Assembly: GCA_021325215.1 (NCBI GenBank)
Contig: JAJPHO010000097.1
Coordinates: 49,821-113,820, forward strand
DNA from: Alphaproteobacteria bacterium
GTDB taxonomy: Bacteria > Pseudomonadota > Alphaproteobacteria > Rhodospirillales > Magnetospirillaceae
Length of the DNA stretch: 64,000 nucleotides
Direction of reading: 5' to 3'
This document shows, piece by piece, positions 28,112-38,405 of this stretch; the stretch's first letter is position 1, and the number at the start of each line of letters is the position of its first letter. Both the position numbers and the translations under genes were made by a program. Under the pieces are notes generated by a model, which was not told the DNA's origin, did not search any database, and saw only the letters and a program-made list of their open reading frames with translations.

Positions 28112-28115
<4 letters not shown>
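27426..28115 (+). CDS. purQ: Phosphoribosylformylglycinamidine synthase subunit PurQ
   Basis: 229 residues from TTG 27426, giving the usual opening [32 protein letters not shown] and the nucleophile Cys in [14 protein letters not shown] mark the class I glutaminase; MMPHPERL carries the catalytic His. It supplies ammonia to PurL in step 4 of purine synthesis. It overlaps purL by four bases (GTGA). The third subunit, purS, is not adjacent. Confidence 0.96.
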
Positions 28116-30310
<2,195 letters not shown>

Positions 30311-30321
30311 GGAACAAGATT

Positions 30322-30561
30322 ATGGCCATGGACGCCGCCGACATCACGGCGATGATCAAGGAAGCCCTGCCGGATGCGGTCGTCACCATCGACGACCTGG
30401 CCGGCGACGGCGAGCATTATGCCGCGACGGTGGTTTCGTCCGCCTTCAAGGGCAAGAGCCGCGTGCAGCAGCACCAGATGGTCTATGCCGCCCTGCGCGG
30501 CAAGATGGGCGGGGAGCTGCACGCTCTAGCGCTGCAGACCGCTCTGCCTGCGGAAGCCTGA
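30322..30561 (+). CDS. bolA: BolA/IbaG-family protein
   Basis: 79 residues from ATG 30322, preceded by AAGGAAC. The BolA fold is shown by ITAMIKEALPDAVVTIDDLA, then GDGEHYAATVVSSAFKGKS and VQQHQMVYAALRGKMGGELH, including the conserved His of the family. BolA proteins pair with monothiol CGFS glutaredoxins to handle Fe-S clusters; grxD lies close by, with one gene between. Confidence 0.92.
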   Translation: MAMDAADITAMIKEALPDAVVTIDDLAGDGEHYAATVVSSAFKGKSRVQQHQMVYAALRGKMGGELHALALQTALPAEA

Positions 30562-30573
30562 GAAATCGATCAG

Positions 30574-31446
30574 TTGAAAGAGCGCCGCCTCGGCTTCGCG
30601 GCGGCGCTTTCCGCTTATCTGATCTGGGGGTTGTTTCCCCTCTATTATCATTCCCTGGCGTCGGTTTCGGCGATCGAGGTGCTGTGCCACCGCGTCGTCT
30701 GGAGCGCGATCCTGTGCGTCGGGCTGCTGGCTGTGCGCGGCAAGCTGCCGGAACTGGCGCGCGCCTTCACCCATCGCCGCACGTTGCTGGGGCTGCTCGC
30801 CTCGGGCATCTGCATCTCGATCAATTGGGGCACCTTCATCTGGGCCGTGACGGTGGGGCGGGCGCTCGACGCCAGCCTGGCCTATTACGTCATGCCGCTG
30901 GTGATGATGCTGCTCGGCGTGCTGTTCCTCAAGGAACGGCTCTCCCTCCGCCAATGCGTGGCGACTGCGGTGATGGTGGCTGCGGTCGGGCTGCTGACCT
31001 GGGACCGCGGCGAATTGCCCTGGGTGGTGGTCGTGCTGCCGCTCAGCTTCGGGCTCTATGGCCTGCTGCGCAAGATCGTGGCGGTCGATTCGATGGTCGG
31101 CCTGACCGTCGAGACCCTGCTGATGACGCCGTTCGCCGCCGCCTATCTGCTGACCCGGCCCGAGGGTGGGGCGCTGTTGCAGGCGCCGCTCTCCATCAAG
31201 GCGCTGCTGATCGCCTGCGGTCCGGTGACGACCCTGCCGCTGGTGCTGTTCGGCTTCGGCGCGCGGCGTCTGTCGCTGTCCACCGCCGGGGTTCTGCAAT
31301 ATATCAACCCGACCATGCAGGCGGCGATCGCCGTGGCGTTGCTGGGCGAGGCGCTGGGGCGCCTGCAATTCGTCACCTTCGCGCTGATCTGGTTCGGGCT
31401 GCTGCTCTACTCGATCCCGGCGAGGGGCAGGGTTGCGGCGGATTGA
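30574..31446 (+). CDS. rarD: EamA-family transporter RarD
   Basis: 290 residues from TTG 30574, starting 12 bases after bolA. Ten transmembrane helices; YLIWGLFPLYYHSLASVSAIE is the RarD N-terminal signature, and VLQYINPTMQAAIAVALLGE is near the C-terminus. RarD proteins are putative permeases of uncertain substrate. It stands between bolA and grxD, an unusual insertion into a functionally paired set. Confidence 0.9.
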   Translation: MKERRLGFAAALSAYLIWGLFPLYYHSLASVSAIEVLCHRVVWSAILCVGLLAVRGKLPELARAFTHRRTLLGLLASGICISINWGTFIWAVTVGRALDASLAYYVMPLVMMLLGVLFLKERLSLRQCVATAVMVAAVGLLTWDRGELPWVVVVLPLSFGLYGLLRKIVAVDSMVGLTVETLLMTPFAAAYLLTRPEGGALLQAPLSIKALLIACGPVTTLPLVLFGFGARRLSLSTAGVLQYINPTMQAAIAVALLGEALGRLQFVTFALIWFGLLLYSIPARGRVAAD

Positions 31447-31510
31447 ATTCCGCGCCGATCATGGTTATATGCGGCATCAGATCGATGCATTTTGCCTTGG
31501 AGTTTTTCCG

Positions 31511-31840
31511 ATGAACACGAACCCGGTTTTCGAACGCATTGAGCAGGAGCTCAATGAAAACGCCGTGGTGCTCTACATGAAGGGAACCCCGATGTTCCCG
31601 CAGTGCGGCTTCTCGGCTGCCACTTCGAAGATCCTGTCGGACCTCGGTGTGAAGTTCAAAGGCATCGACGTGCTGGTCGATCCCTCGATCCGCGAAGGCA
31701 TCAAGCAATACACCAACTGGCCGACCATTCCCCAGCTCTACGTCAAGGGCGAGTTCGTCGGCGGCTGCGACATCGTGCGCGAGATGGCCGCCAACGGTGA
31801 ACTGCAGACCCTGCTGCAGGAAAAAGGCGTTCTCTCCTAA
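31511..31840 (+). CDS. grxD: Monothiol glutaredoxin, Grx4 family
   Basis: 109 residues from ATG 31511. The active site MKGTPMFPQCGFS has the single Cys32 of CGFS glutaredoxins, followed by NWPTIPQLYVKGEFVGGCDI for glutathione binding. It carries or delivers [2Fe-2S] clusters with BolA. Length and motif order are complete. A palindromic repeat begins immediately at its stop codon. Confidence 0.96.
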   Translation: MNTNPVFERIEQELNENAVVLYMKGTPMFPQCGFSAATSKILSDLGVKFKGIDVLVDPSIREGIKQYTNWPTIPQLYVKGEFVGGCDIVREMAANGELQTLLQEKGVLS

Positions 31841-31984
31841 GTACCTGGCCGTAAATCCGCTCTGGCGCCGCATCTGCGGCGTCACTGCGCTGCTCAAATC
31901 CTCACGTAGCGCTGCTACGCTCCGGTTTTGCGCGGCTCGTTCCTGGCATATCTGCGCCACCAGAACGAATTTCCAGCCAAGTAC
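31841..31984. repeat. ~144 bp imperfect palindromic repeat element (MITE/REP-like)
   Basis: It fills the gap between grxD and lacI. The ends GTACCTGGC (31841-31849) and GCCAAGTAC (31976-31984) are inverted repeats with one mismatch, and flanking AAATCCGCTCTGG / CCAGAACGAATTT continue the pairing. At the centre, CGTAGC-GCT-GCTACG (31905-31919) forms a hairpin within TCCTCACGTAGC...CTCCGG, a motif seen in dispersed bacterial repeats. It probably also acts as the transcription barrier between the convergent genes. Confidence 0.6.
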
Positions 31985-32970
31985 TACTTTGCAGGACCCG
32001 TCGACTGCCGGACCAGCAAGCTGGCCGGCAGGACGATGTCCTCGGCGGGAATGTCCCCGCCTTTCAAGATCCCGATCATCAGGCGTGCCGCGGCGGCGCC
32101 GATCTCGACGTTGGGCTGCACGACGGTAGTCAGCGGCGGATCGCAGAAATCGCCATAGCGGATGCCGTCGAAGCCGATCAGCGACAGATCGTCCGGCACG
32201 CGCTTGCCATGCTCGCGCGCGGCCTTCAGCGCGCCGATCGCCATCTCGTCGCTGGCCGAGAAAACCGCCGTCGGCGGCTCGGGCAGATCGAGCAGGCGGC
32301 TCATCGCCGCATGGCCCGATTCCACGTCGAAATCGCCTTCCACCACCAGCTTTTCGTCATAGGCCAGCCCGGCTGCCGTCAAGGCGGCGCGATAGCCGGC
32401 GATGCGGTCCTGGCTGAGCTGATTGTCGTGCGGGCCGGCGATCTTGCCGATGCGCTTGTGCCCCAGCCCGATCAGGTGCTCGGTCGCCAGTTTCGCCGCC
32501 GCCTCGTTGTCGATGCGGATCGCCGGGATGCGGTGATCGGGGAAATATTCGCAGGCCATCACCAGCGGGGTCTTGTCGGGAACCTGGCTGGGCAACGCCG
32601 CGCCCAGCAGGATCAGCCCGTCGGCGGTCTTGCTGCGCAGCATGGCGGCATAGGAATCCAGCCGCGCCTGGTCGTTCTGGCTCTCGCCCAGCAGCACCTG
32701 ATAGCCCTCGGCGAAGGCGACGCCTTCGATGCCCTGAATCACCCCCGAAAAGAACGGGTTCTGAATGAACGGCACCACCACGACGATATTGTCGCTCTTG
32801 GCGCGCCGCAGACCGCTGGCCAGCGCGTTGGGCCGATAGCCGGTCGCTTCGACGGCGGCCATGACCTTGTCGCGGGTCGCTTTGGTGACGACGTCCGGCG
32901 TCTTCAGAACGCGCGAAACGGTGGCGATGGAAACTCCGGCGGCCGCGGCCACCGTCCTGATATCGGCCAT
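31984..32970 (-). CDS. LacI-family transcriptional regulator
   Basis: 328 residues. The HTH reads [19 protein letters not shown] and the hinge helix is [10 protein letters not shown]; the periplasmic-binding-like effector domain follows ([31 protein letters not shown]). It should bind a sugar or sugar derivative. It is divergent from the GMC dehydrogenase operon, and a perfect LacI-type palindrome lies between them. Its stop codon overlaps the end of the palindromic repeat. Confidence 0.93.
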   Translation of the reverse strand: MADIRTVAAAAGVSIATVSRVLKTPDVVTKATRDKVMAAVEATGYRPNALASGLRRAKSDNIVVVVPFIQNPFFSGVIQGIEGVAFAEGYQVLLGESQNDQARLDSYAAMLRSKTADGLILLGAALPSQVPDKTPLVMACEYFPDHRIPAIRIDNEAAAKLATEHLIGLGHKRIGKIAGPHDNQLSQDRIAGYRAALTAAGLAYDEKLVVEGDFDVESGHAAMSRLLDLPEPPTAVFSASDEMAIGALKAAREHGKRVPDDLSLIGFDGIRYGDFCDPPLTTVVQPNVEIGAAAARLMIGILKGGDIPAEDIVLPASLLVRQSTGPAK

Positions 32971-33026
32971 CCCGATACCCCCCGGTTATTTTTGTTGGCT
33001 GCAGCCTCGCATTATTATTCGAGGCC

Positions 33027-33046
33027 TTGACAGTGTAAACGTTTAC
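33027..33046. promoter_or_regulatory. LacI-type operator with -35 box
   Basis: TTGACA at 33027-33032 is followed two bases later by the perfect 12 bp palindrome GTAAACGTTTAC (33035-33046), which has the central CG and TAAACG arms of LacI/GalR operators. It sits in the spacer region, 40 bases before the GMC gene start, where a bound repressor would block RNA polymerase. A matching -10 box is not clear. Confidence 0.75.
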
Positions 33047-33085
33047 GGCAACGCTGTTGAAAAATATGTTTAGGGGAGGATCTGC

Positions 33086-34774
33086 GTGACCACCAGCGAC
33101 AAAATCTACGACGCCATCATTGTCGGCTCGGGCGCCGGCGGCGGTATGGCCGCCTATATCCTGACCCAGAAGAAGCTCAAGGTTCTGCTACTCGAAGCCG
33201 GCCGTCACTACGACCCGGAAACCGAGACGGCGATGTTCAACACGCCGCAGCAGGCGCCCTTGCGCGGCGTCTCGACCCCCGACAAGAATTTCGGCTTCTA
33301 CGACGCCACCGTCGATGGCGGCTGGGAAGTGCCGAACGAGCCTTATGTCTCGGCGCCGGGGTCCGAATTCAAATGGTGGCGCCCCCGTATGCTGGGCGGC
33401 CGCACCAACCATTGGGGCCGCTATTCCTTCCGCTATGGCCCGTATGACTTCAAGCCCTACAGCCGTGACGGCCTGGGCTTCGACTGGCCGGTATCCTATG
33501 ACGAGATCGCTCCCTGGTATGACAAGGTCGAGCGTCTGATCGGCGTCACCGGCAAGGCCGAGGGGCTCGAGAACGTGCCGGACAGCCCGCCCGGCTGTCA
33601 TCTGCCGCCGCCGGCGATGCGCCCGCACGAGGCGTTCCTGGCGCGCGGCTTCAAGGCGATGAACATTCCGGTCGCTTCGACCCGCGCGGCCATCCTGACC
33701 CAGCCGCATAACGGCCGCCCGGCCTGCCTGTGGGCGACGCCCTGCGGCCGCGGCTGTTCGATCGCCGCCAATTTCCAGAGCACCACCGTGCTGCTGCCGG
33801 TCGCCCGCGCCACCGGCAATTTGACCACCCGGACCAATTCGCTGGTCTATCAGGTCGATATGGGCAAGCACGGCAAGGCCGAGGGCGTCTCTTTCATCGA
33901 TCGCGTCACCGGCGAGCATCACACCGCCAAGGGCAAGGTGGTGATCCTGTCCGCCGGCGCCTGCGAATCGGCGCGCATCCTGCTGAATTCCAAGCCGGGC
34001 GGATTGGCCAATTCCTCCGGCCTGGTCGGACGCTATCTGATGGACACCGTGGGGTCGACCACCGCCGGTTATTTCCCCGCCCTGGAAAAGCTGCCGCACC
34101 GCAATGACGACGGCATGTCGGTCGGCCATATCTATGTGCCGTGGTGGGGCCTCAACAAGCAGAAGGAGCTCGGCTTCGCCCGCGGCTATCACATCGAGAT
34201 CTTCGGCGGCCAGCGCATGCCCTCGATGAGCCTGATGGGCGACTATGCGGACCAGTGCAAGACGGCGTTCGGCGCCGGTCTGCGCGATGAGATGCGCCAG
34301 AAATACGGCGCCATCTGCAGCTTCGACGGCCGCGGCGAGATGATCCCCAACGAAAACTCCTATTGCGAGATCGATCCCGACACCAAGGACAAGTGGGGTA
34401 TCCCGGTGCTGCGCTTCCATTGGAAGTGGAGCGAGCACGAGACGCGCCAGGCGTCGCATATGCGCAAGACTTTCCTGGAACTGATCGACCGGCTGGGGGG
34501 CAAGCCCTTCGACGGGCTGGAGACCGATGGCGAAAAGGCCATCTCGGTCGGCGGCGAGATCATCCACGAGGTCGGCACCGCGCGCATGGGCAACACGCCC
34601 AAGGATTCCGTGGTCAATTCCTACGGCCAGAGCTGGGACGTGAAGAATCTGTTCATCATGGATGGCGGCGTGATGCCGTCCTCGCCGGACAAGAACCCGA
34701 CCGAAACCATCCTGGCGCTGACCTGGCGCAACGCCACCTATCTCGCCGACCAGGCCCGCAAAGGAGCGCTGTGA
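33086..34774 (+). CDS. GMC-family FAD dehydrogenase, probable glycoside 3-dehydrogenase large subunit
   Basis: 562 residues from GTG 33086 with GGGGAGGATC upstream. The FAD-binding fold opens DAIIVGSGAGGGMAAYILTQ, and the C-terminal catalytic signature HEVGTARMGNTPKDSVV plus DKNPTETILALTWR supplies the His/Asn pair. The combination with a gluconate 2-dehydrogenase subunit 3-like protein is the arrangement of glucoside/sorbitol 3-dehydrogenases that oxidise C3 of sugars. It has no signal of its own and would be co-exported with the small subunit. First gene of the LacI-controlled cluster. Confidence 0.88.
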   Translation: MTTSDKIYDAIIVGSGAGGGMAAYILTQKKLKVLLLEAGRHYDPETETAMFNTPQQAPLRGVSTPDKNFGFYDATVDGGWEVPNEPYVSAPGSEFKWWRPRMLGGRTNHWGRYSFRYGPYDFKPYSRDGLGFDWPVSYDEIAPWYDKVERLIGVTGKAEGLENVPDSPPGCHLPPPAMRPHEAFLARGFKAMNIPVASTRAAILTQPHNGRPACLWATPCGRGCSIAANFQSTTVLLPVARATGNLTTRTNSLVYQVDMGKHGKAEGVSFIDRVTGEHHTAKGKVVILSAGACESARILLNSKPGGLANSSGLVGRYLMDTVGSTTAGYFPALEKLPHRNDDGMSVGHIYVPWWGLNKQKELGFARGYHIEIFGGQRMPSMSLMGDYADQCKTAFGAGLRDEMRQKYGAICSFDGRGEMIPNENSYCEIDPDTKDKWGIPVLRFHWKWSEHETRQASHMRKTFLELIDRLGGKPFDGLETDGEKAISVGGEIIHEVGTARMGNTPKDSVVNSYGQSWDVKNLFIMDGGVMPSSPDKNPTETILALTWRNATYLADQARKGAL

Positions 34775-35391
34775 TGAGCCTCGTCTCCGTCGACCGCCGC
34801 ACGACCCTGAAATGGTTCGCCGCGGCCCTGGCCTATTCCGCCCATCACGGCAAGTCGCTGGCCGGCACCTTCATGCCGTCGCCCAAGGGCTATGGCACCG
34901 ATCCCGATCTCAACAAGGTCGCCCCGATCCAGTGGGACAAGGTGATGAGCCCGCACGAGCTGAAACAGACCGCGCTGCTGGCCGATCTGTTCCTGCCCGC
35001 CGCCAACGGTTCGCCGGCGGCCAGCGCGCTGGGCATCCATGACTTCGTCGATGAATGGATCAGCGCGCCCTATCCCGAGCAGCAATCCGACCGCGACATC
35101 GTGCAAAGCGGCCTGGTCTGGGTCGATAAGGACAGCACCCGGCGCTATGGCAAGGACTTCACCGCCATCACCGATGCCCAGCGCGTCGAGCTGATGACCG
35201 AAATGGCCGGCATGTCGGATTTCCTGTTCTTCAAGCGGCTGCGCAATCTGGTGGTCGCGGCGTACTTCTCCAGCGACGCCGGTTTCAAGGATATCGGCTA
35301 TAGCGGCAATGTGGCGCTGGAAGCCTTCCCGGCTCCGACCGACGAAATGATGGCCATCATCGACCGCGAGTGCAAAGCGCTCGGCGTCTAA
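34774..35391 (+). CDS. Gluconate 2-dehydrogenase subunit 3-family protein (dehydrogenase small subunit)
   Basis: 205 residues from ATG 34774, which shares a base with the GMC stop (TGATG) and has AAGGAG upstream. The N-terminus carries a twin-arginine-like signal, DRRTTLKWFAAALAYS. The body (ETKQTALLADLFLPA-like segment LKQTALLADLFLPAANGSPA, ALGIHDFVDEWISAPYP, FKDIGYSG) matches the subunit-3 family. It is expected to carry the FAD subunit through the Tat pathway and to link it to the electron acceptor. Confidence 0.88.
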   Translation: MSLVSVDRRTTLKWFAAALAYSAHHGKSLAGTFMPSPKGYGTDPDLNKVAPIQWDKVMSPHELKQTALLADLFLPAANGSPAASALGIHDFVDEWISAPYPEQQSDRDIVQSGLVWVDKDSTRRYGKDFTAITDAQRVELMTEMAGMSDFLFFKRLRNLVVAAYFSSDAGFKDIGYSGNVALEAFPAPTDEMMAIIDRECKALGV

Positions 35392-35412
35392 GACCCCAAG
35401 AGAGGAAAGAAA

Positions 35413-36096
35413 ATGAGGAAACTGATCGTTCTTCTGTTCGTCGCCGGCCTGTTCAGCGCCGCGCAGGCTGCCGAGAACACACTGACCGCCAAGGAAAAGG
35501 CCGATGGCTGGGTGCTGCTGTTCGACGGCAAGACCACCCATGGCTGGCGCAGCTACAAGAAGACCGAGGCCGGCGCGCAATGGCAGGTGATCGACGGCGT
35601 GCTGACCCTGACCCAGGGCGGCGGCGGCGATCTGGTGACCGACAAGGACTACACCAATTTCGAGCTGGCCTTCGATTGGCGCATTTCGAAGATGGGCAAT
35701 AGCGGCGTGATGTATCACGTGTCCGAAGGGGCCGGCGATCATCCCTATCTGAGCGGTCCGGAATATCAGCTGCTGGACAATGCGCACGGCGAGCCGCCGC
35801 TGGAGACCGCCGCCGGACTGTTCGGCCTGGTCGCTCCCAGCAAGGACGTCACCAAGCCGGTCGGCGAGTTCAACCACTCGCTCCTCAAGGTCGATCATAA
35901 CCACGTCGAGCATTGGCTGAACGGCGTCAAAGTGGCCGAATACACCATCGGTTCCGAGGATTTCGAGAACCGCATCAAGGGCACCAAGTTCGAGAAGTGG
36001 CCGGAATTCGCCAAGCACGACACCGGCTTGATCGTCCTGCAGGACCATGGCGACGGCGTGGCTTTCCGCAACATCAAGATCCACGTCCTGCCGTGA
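35413..36096 (+). CDS. DUF1080 protein, probable 3-keto-disaccharide/glycoside hydrolase
   Basis: 227 residues, signal peptide MRKLIVLLFVAGLFSAAQA. The DUF1080 (3-keto-disaccharide hydrolase) domain fills the rest: GWVLLFDGKTTHGWRSYKK, then FELAFDWRISKMGNSGVMY and the C-terminal GVAFRNIKIHVLP. Family members have been shown to cleave 3-keto-glycosides, and the sugar-oxidising GMC pair directly upstream would supply that substrate. It acts in the periplasm. Confidence 0.88.
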   Translation: MRKLIVLLFVAGLFSAAQAAENTLTAKEKADGWVLLFDGKTTHGWRSYKKTEAGAQWQVIDGVLTLTQGGGGDLVTDKDYTNFELAFDWRISKMGNSGVMYHVSEGAGDHPYLSGPEYQLLDNAHGEPPLETAAGLFGLVAPSKDVTKPVGEFNHSLLKVDHNHVEHWLNGVKVAEYTIGSEDFENRIKGTKFEKWPEFAKHDTGLIVLQDHGDGVAFRNIKIHVLP

Positions 36097-36222
36097 GCGC
36101 GCGTAAAGCGCGCGCGACAGGAGCGCGACTGCGCGACCGCGAAGCGACGACGAGGCCATCGGCCGAGGAGGGAAGTCGGAGCGAAGCCAAGCGGCCGGAA
36201 GGCCGCGCCCGGCGTCTGAGGG
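36097..36222 (+). promoter_or_regulatory. Structured intergenic region with leader element copy B
   Basis: A GCGCGC-GTAAA-GCGCGC hairpin (36097-36113) starts right after the DUF1080 stop. The conserved element occupies 36183-36222: a 6 bp hairpin GCGGCC-GGAA-GGCCGC with a GNRA-type loop (36191-36206), GCCCGGCG (36207-36214), two bases and TGAGGG (36217-36222), 7 bases before the ATG. The order and spacing match copies at 15705 and 46284. Confidence 0.6.
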
Positions 36223-36229
36223 GCAGTAT

Positions 36230-37360
36230 ATGAATAAAATCCGTTACGGGATGGTGGGCGGCGCGGAGGGGGCGTTCATCGGCGCCGTTCACCGCGCCGC
36301 CGCCGCGCTCGACGGTCAGTTCGAGCTGGTTTGCGGCGCGTTCAGCCAGGACCCAGCCAAGGGACGGCGCACCGCCGCCGCCCTCGGCCTCGATCCGGCG
36401 CGCGCCTATGACGATCTCGGCGCCCTGCTGGCCGGCGAGAAAGGCCGCATGGATGCACTGGTCATCGTCACGCCCAATCACCTGCACGCTCTGGCGGCCA
36501 TCGCCGCGCTGAAGGCCGGGTTCCATGTGATTTCCGACAAGCCGGCGGCGATGGACCGCGCCGAGGCCGACAGCATCGCCGTCGCGGTCAAGGAGAGCGG
36601 CAAGCTTTACGCCCTGACCTACACCTATGCCGGGTATCCGCTGGTCGAGGAAGCCCGCCGCCGTGTCGCGCGGGGCGAGTTCGGCGCGATCCGCCGCATC
36701 GACGTGATGTATCCGCAAGGCTGGCTGTCGGCGCCGATCGAACAGGACGGGCAGAAGCAGGCGGCATGGCGCACCGATCCCGCCCGCGCCGGCATCAGCT
36801 GCTGCCTGGCCGATATCGGCGTGCATGCCTTCCAGTTGGCCGAACACATCTCCGGCCAGCGCGTTACCGAGATTTCCGCCGACGTCTCCACCCATGTGCC
36901 GGGCCGCCGTCTCGACGACGATTCCTCGGTGCTGCTGCGCTTCGCCAATGGCGCGCGCGGCACGCTGACCGCCAGCCAGATCTGCGCCGGCGAAGAGAAC
37001 GGCTTGTCGATCCGGATCTATGGCGAGAAGGGCGGCCTGGTCTGGACCCAGACCGAGCCGGACAGCCTGATCCTGAAATGGCCCGACCGGCCGATGGAAA
37101 CTTTGCGCATGGGCGGTCCCGGCCTGTCGCCGGAAGCCCTGGCGCGCTGCCGCGTGCCGGCCGGTCATCCGGGCGGCTATATCGAGGCCTTCGCCAATCA
37201 CTACCGCGCCGTGGCCGGCACCCTGGCCGCCGGACGCGTCACCTCACCGCTGGGCGACCCGCTGTGGTTCCCCGGCATCGCCGAAGGCGTGCGCAGTCTC
37301 GCCTTCGTTGAAACGGCGCTGGCCAACAGCCGCGGCGCCGAGAAATGGAGTTCGCTATGA
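36230..37360 (+). CDS. Gfo/Idh/MocA-family oxidoreductase
   Basis: 376 residues. The N-terminal Rossmann domain has KIRYGMVGGAEGAFIGAVHR; the catalytic SDKPAA replaces the usual EKP motif with DKP, common in sugar dehydrogenases. A C-terminal alpha/beta domain contains DIGVHAFQLAEHIS with the likely catalytic His. It should oxidise or reduce a sugar, using NAD(H), in the cytoplasm. Its last four bases overlap the isomerase start. By context it processes the 3-keto sugar. Confidence 0.9.
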   Translation: MNKIRYGMVGGAEGAFIGAVHRAAAALDGQFELVCGAFSQDPAKGRRTAAALGLDPARAYDDLGALLAGEKGRMDALVIVTPNHLHALAAIAALKAGFHVISDKPAAMDRAEADSIAVAVKESGKLYALTYTYAGYPLVEEARRRVARGEFGAIRRIDVMYPQGWLSAPIEQDGQKQAAWRTDPARAGISCCLADIGVHAFQLAEHISGQRVTEISADVSTHVPGRRLDDDSSVLLRFANGARGTLTASQICAGEENGLSIRIYGEKGGLVWTQTEPDSLILKWPDRPMETLRMGGPGLSPEALARCRVPAGHPGGYIEAFANHYRAVAGTLAAGRVTSPLGDPLWFPGIAEGVRSLAFVETALANSRGAEKWSSL

Positions 37361-38316
37361 AGGGGCCCGCCATCTTCCTGGCCCAGTTCGCCGGGTTGAA
37401 GCCGGAATTCAGCAAACTGGCGCCGATCGCCGACTGGGTCGCCTCGCTGGGCTATGTGGGCGTGCAGATCCCGACCTGGGAGAAGGGCTTCATCGATCTG
37501 GCCCGCGCCGCCGAGAGCCAGGATTATTGCGACGAGTTGAAGGGCATGCTGGCCGAGCGCGGCTTGGCCATCTCCGAGCTGTCGACCCATCTGCAGGGCC
37601 AACTGGTCGCGGTGCATCCCGCTTATGACCATCAGGTCGACGTGTTCGCGCCCGAAGAGTTGCGCGGCAAGCCGGCGGAACGCACCGAATGGGCGGTGAG
37701 TCAGTTGACGCTGGCGGCCAAGGCCAGCCGGCGCCTGGGCCTCAAGGCCCATGCCAGCTTTTCCGGCGCGCTGCTGTGGCACGCTTTCTATCCCTGGCCG
37801 CAGCGCCCCGCCGGTCTGGTCGAGGAAGGCTTCGCCGAGCTGGGCAAGCGCTGGAAACCGATCCTCGATGCCTTCGACGAGGCCGGAGTCGATCTCTGCT
37901 ACGAGCTGCATCCGGGCGAGGATCTGCATGACGGCGTGACCTTCGAGCGGTTCCTCGCGGCGGTCGGGGATCATCCGCGCGCCAACATCCTCTACGATCC
38001 CAGCCACATGGTCCTGCAGCATATGGATTATCTGGCCTTCATCGACCATTACCACCAGCGCATCCGCGCCTTCCACGTCAAGGACGCGGAATTGCGCCAG
38101 GACGGGCGCTCGGGCGTCTATGGCGGTTTCCAATCCTGGGTCGACCGTCCCGGGCGGTTCCGCAGCTTGGGCGACGGGCAGATCGACTTCACCGCCTTGT
38201 TCAGCAAGCTGGCGCAGCACGATTACCCGGGATGGGCGGTGCTGGAATGGGAATGCTGCCTCAAGCATCCGAAGACGGCGCCGCCGAGGGTGCGCCCTTC
38301 ATCAAGAAGCACATGA
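37357..38316 (+). CDS. Sugar phosphate isomerase/epimerase (AP endonuclease 2-like barrel), C-terminally frameshifted
   Basis: I choose ATG 37357 because it overlaps the previous stop as ATGA and GGAG lies 6 bases upstream; ATG 37345 is also in frame. The visible frame gives 319 residues of a xylose-isomerase-like TIM barrel: LGYVGVQIPTWEKGF, CYELHPGEDLHDG, NILYDPSHMVLQ, FHVKDAELR and WAVLEWECCLKHP. After LKHP the frame drifts to a family-unlike tail KTAPPRVRPSSRST. The correct tail can be read one base back (see 38271-38405). The functional status is therefore doubtful. Confidence 0.85.
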   Translation: MKGPAIFLAQFAGLKPEFSKLAPIADWVASLGYVGVQIPTWEKGFIDLARAAESQDYCDELKGMLAERGLAISELSTHLQGQLVAVHPAYDHQVDVFAPEELRGKPAERTEWAVSQLTLAAKASRRLGLKAHASFSGALLWHAFYPWPQRPAGLVEEGFAELGKRWKPILDAFDEAGVDLCYELHPGEDLHDGVTFERFLAAVGDHPRANILYDPSHMVLQHMDYLAFIDHYHQRIRAFHVKDAELRQDGRSGVYGGFQSWVDRPGRFRSLGDGQIDFTALFSKLAQHDYPGWAVLEWECCLKHPKTAPPRVRPSSRST

Positions 38317-38405
38317 TCAGAAAAACCGACAAGGCGTTCGACGATTTCGCCGGGGGGAAAGCGGATGTCGAGCTTAACCGGCGTATATTGGGGTTGGGGA
38401 AATGA
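38271..38405 (+). other. Out-of-frame C-terminal tail of the isomerase
   Basis: Reading from G38271 in the -1 frame continues the family sequence EDGAAEGAPFIKKHMIRKTD, then KAFDDFAGGKADVELNRRIL, ending GLGK and TGA at 38403-38405. That stop overlaps the MFS ATG as ATGA, exactly the coupling used elsewhere in this operon. A single missing G in the CCGAAG at 38269-38274 would explain the break. No slippery heptamer is present. Confidence 0.85.

Noticed and set aside
38265..38280. Programmed -1 ribosomal frameshift in the isomerase
   Set aside because: No X-XXY-YYZ slippery heptamer and no downstream pseudoknot or stem is evident; a single-base deletion or sequencing error is simpler.
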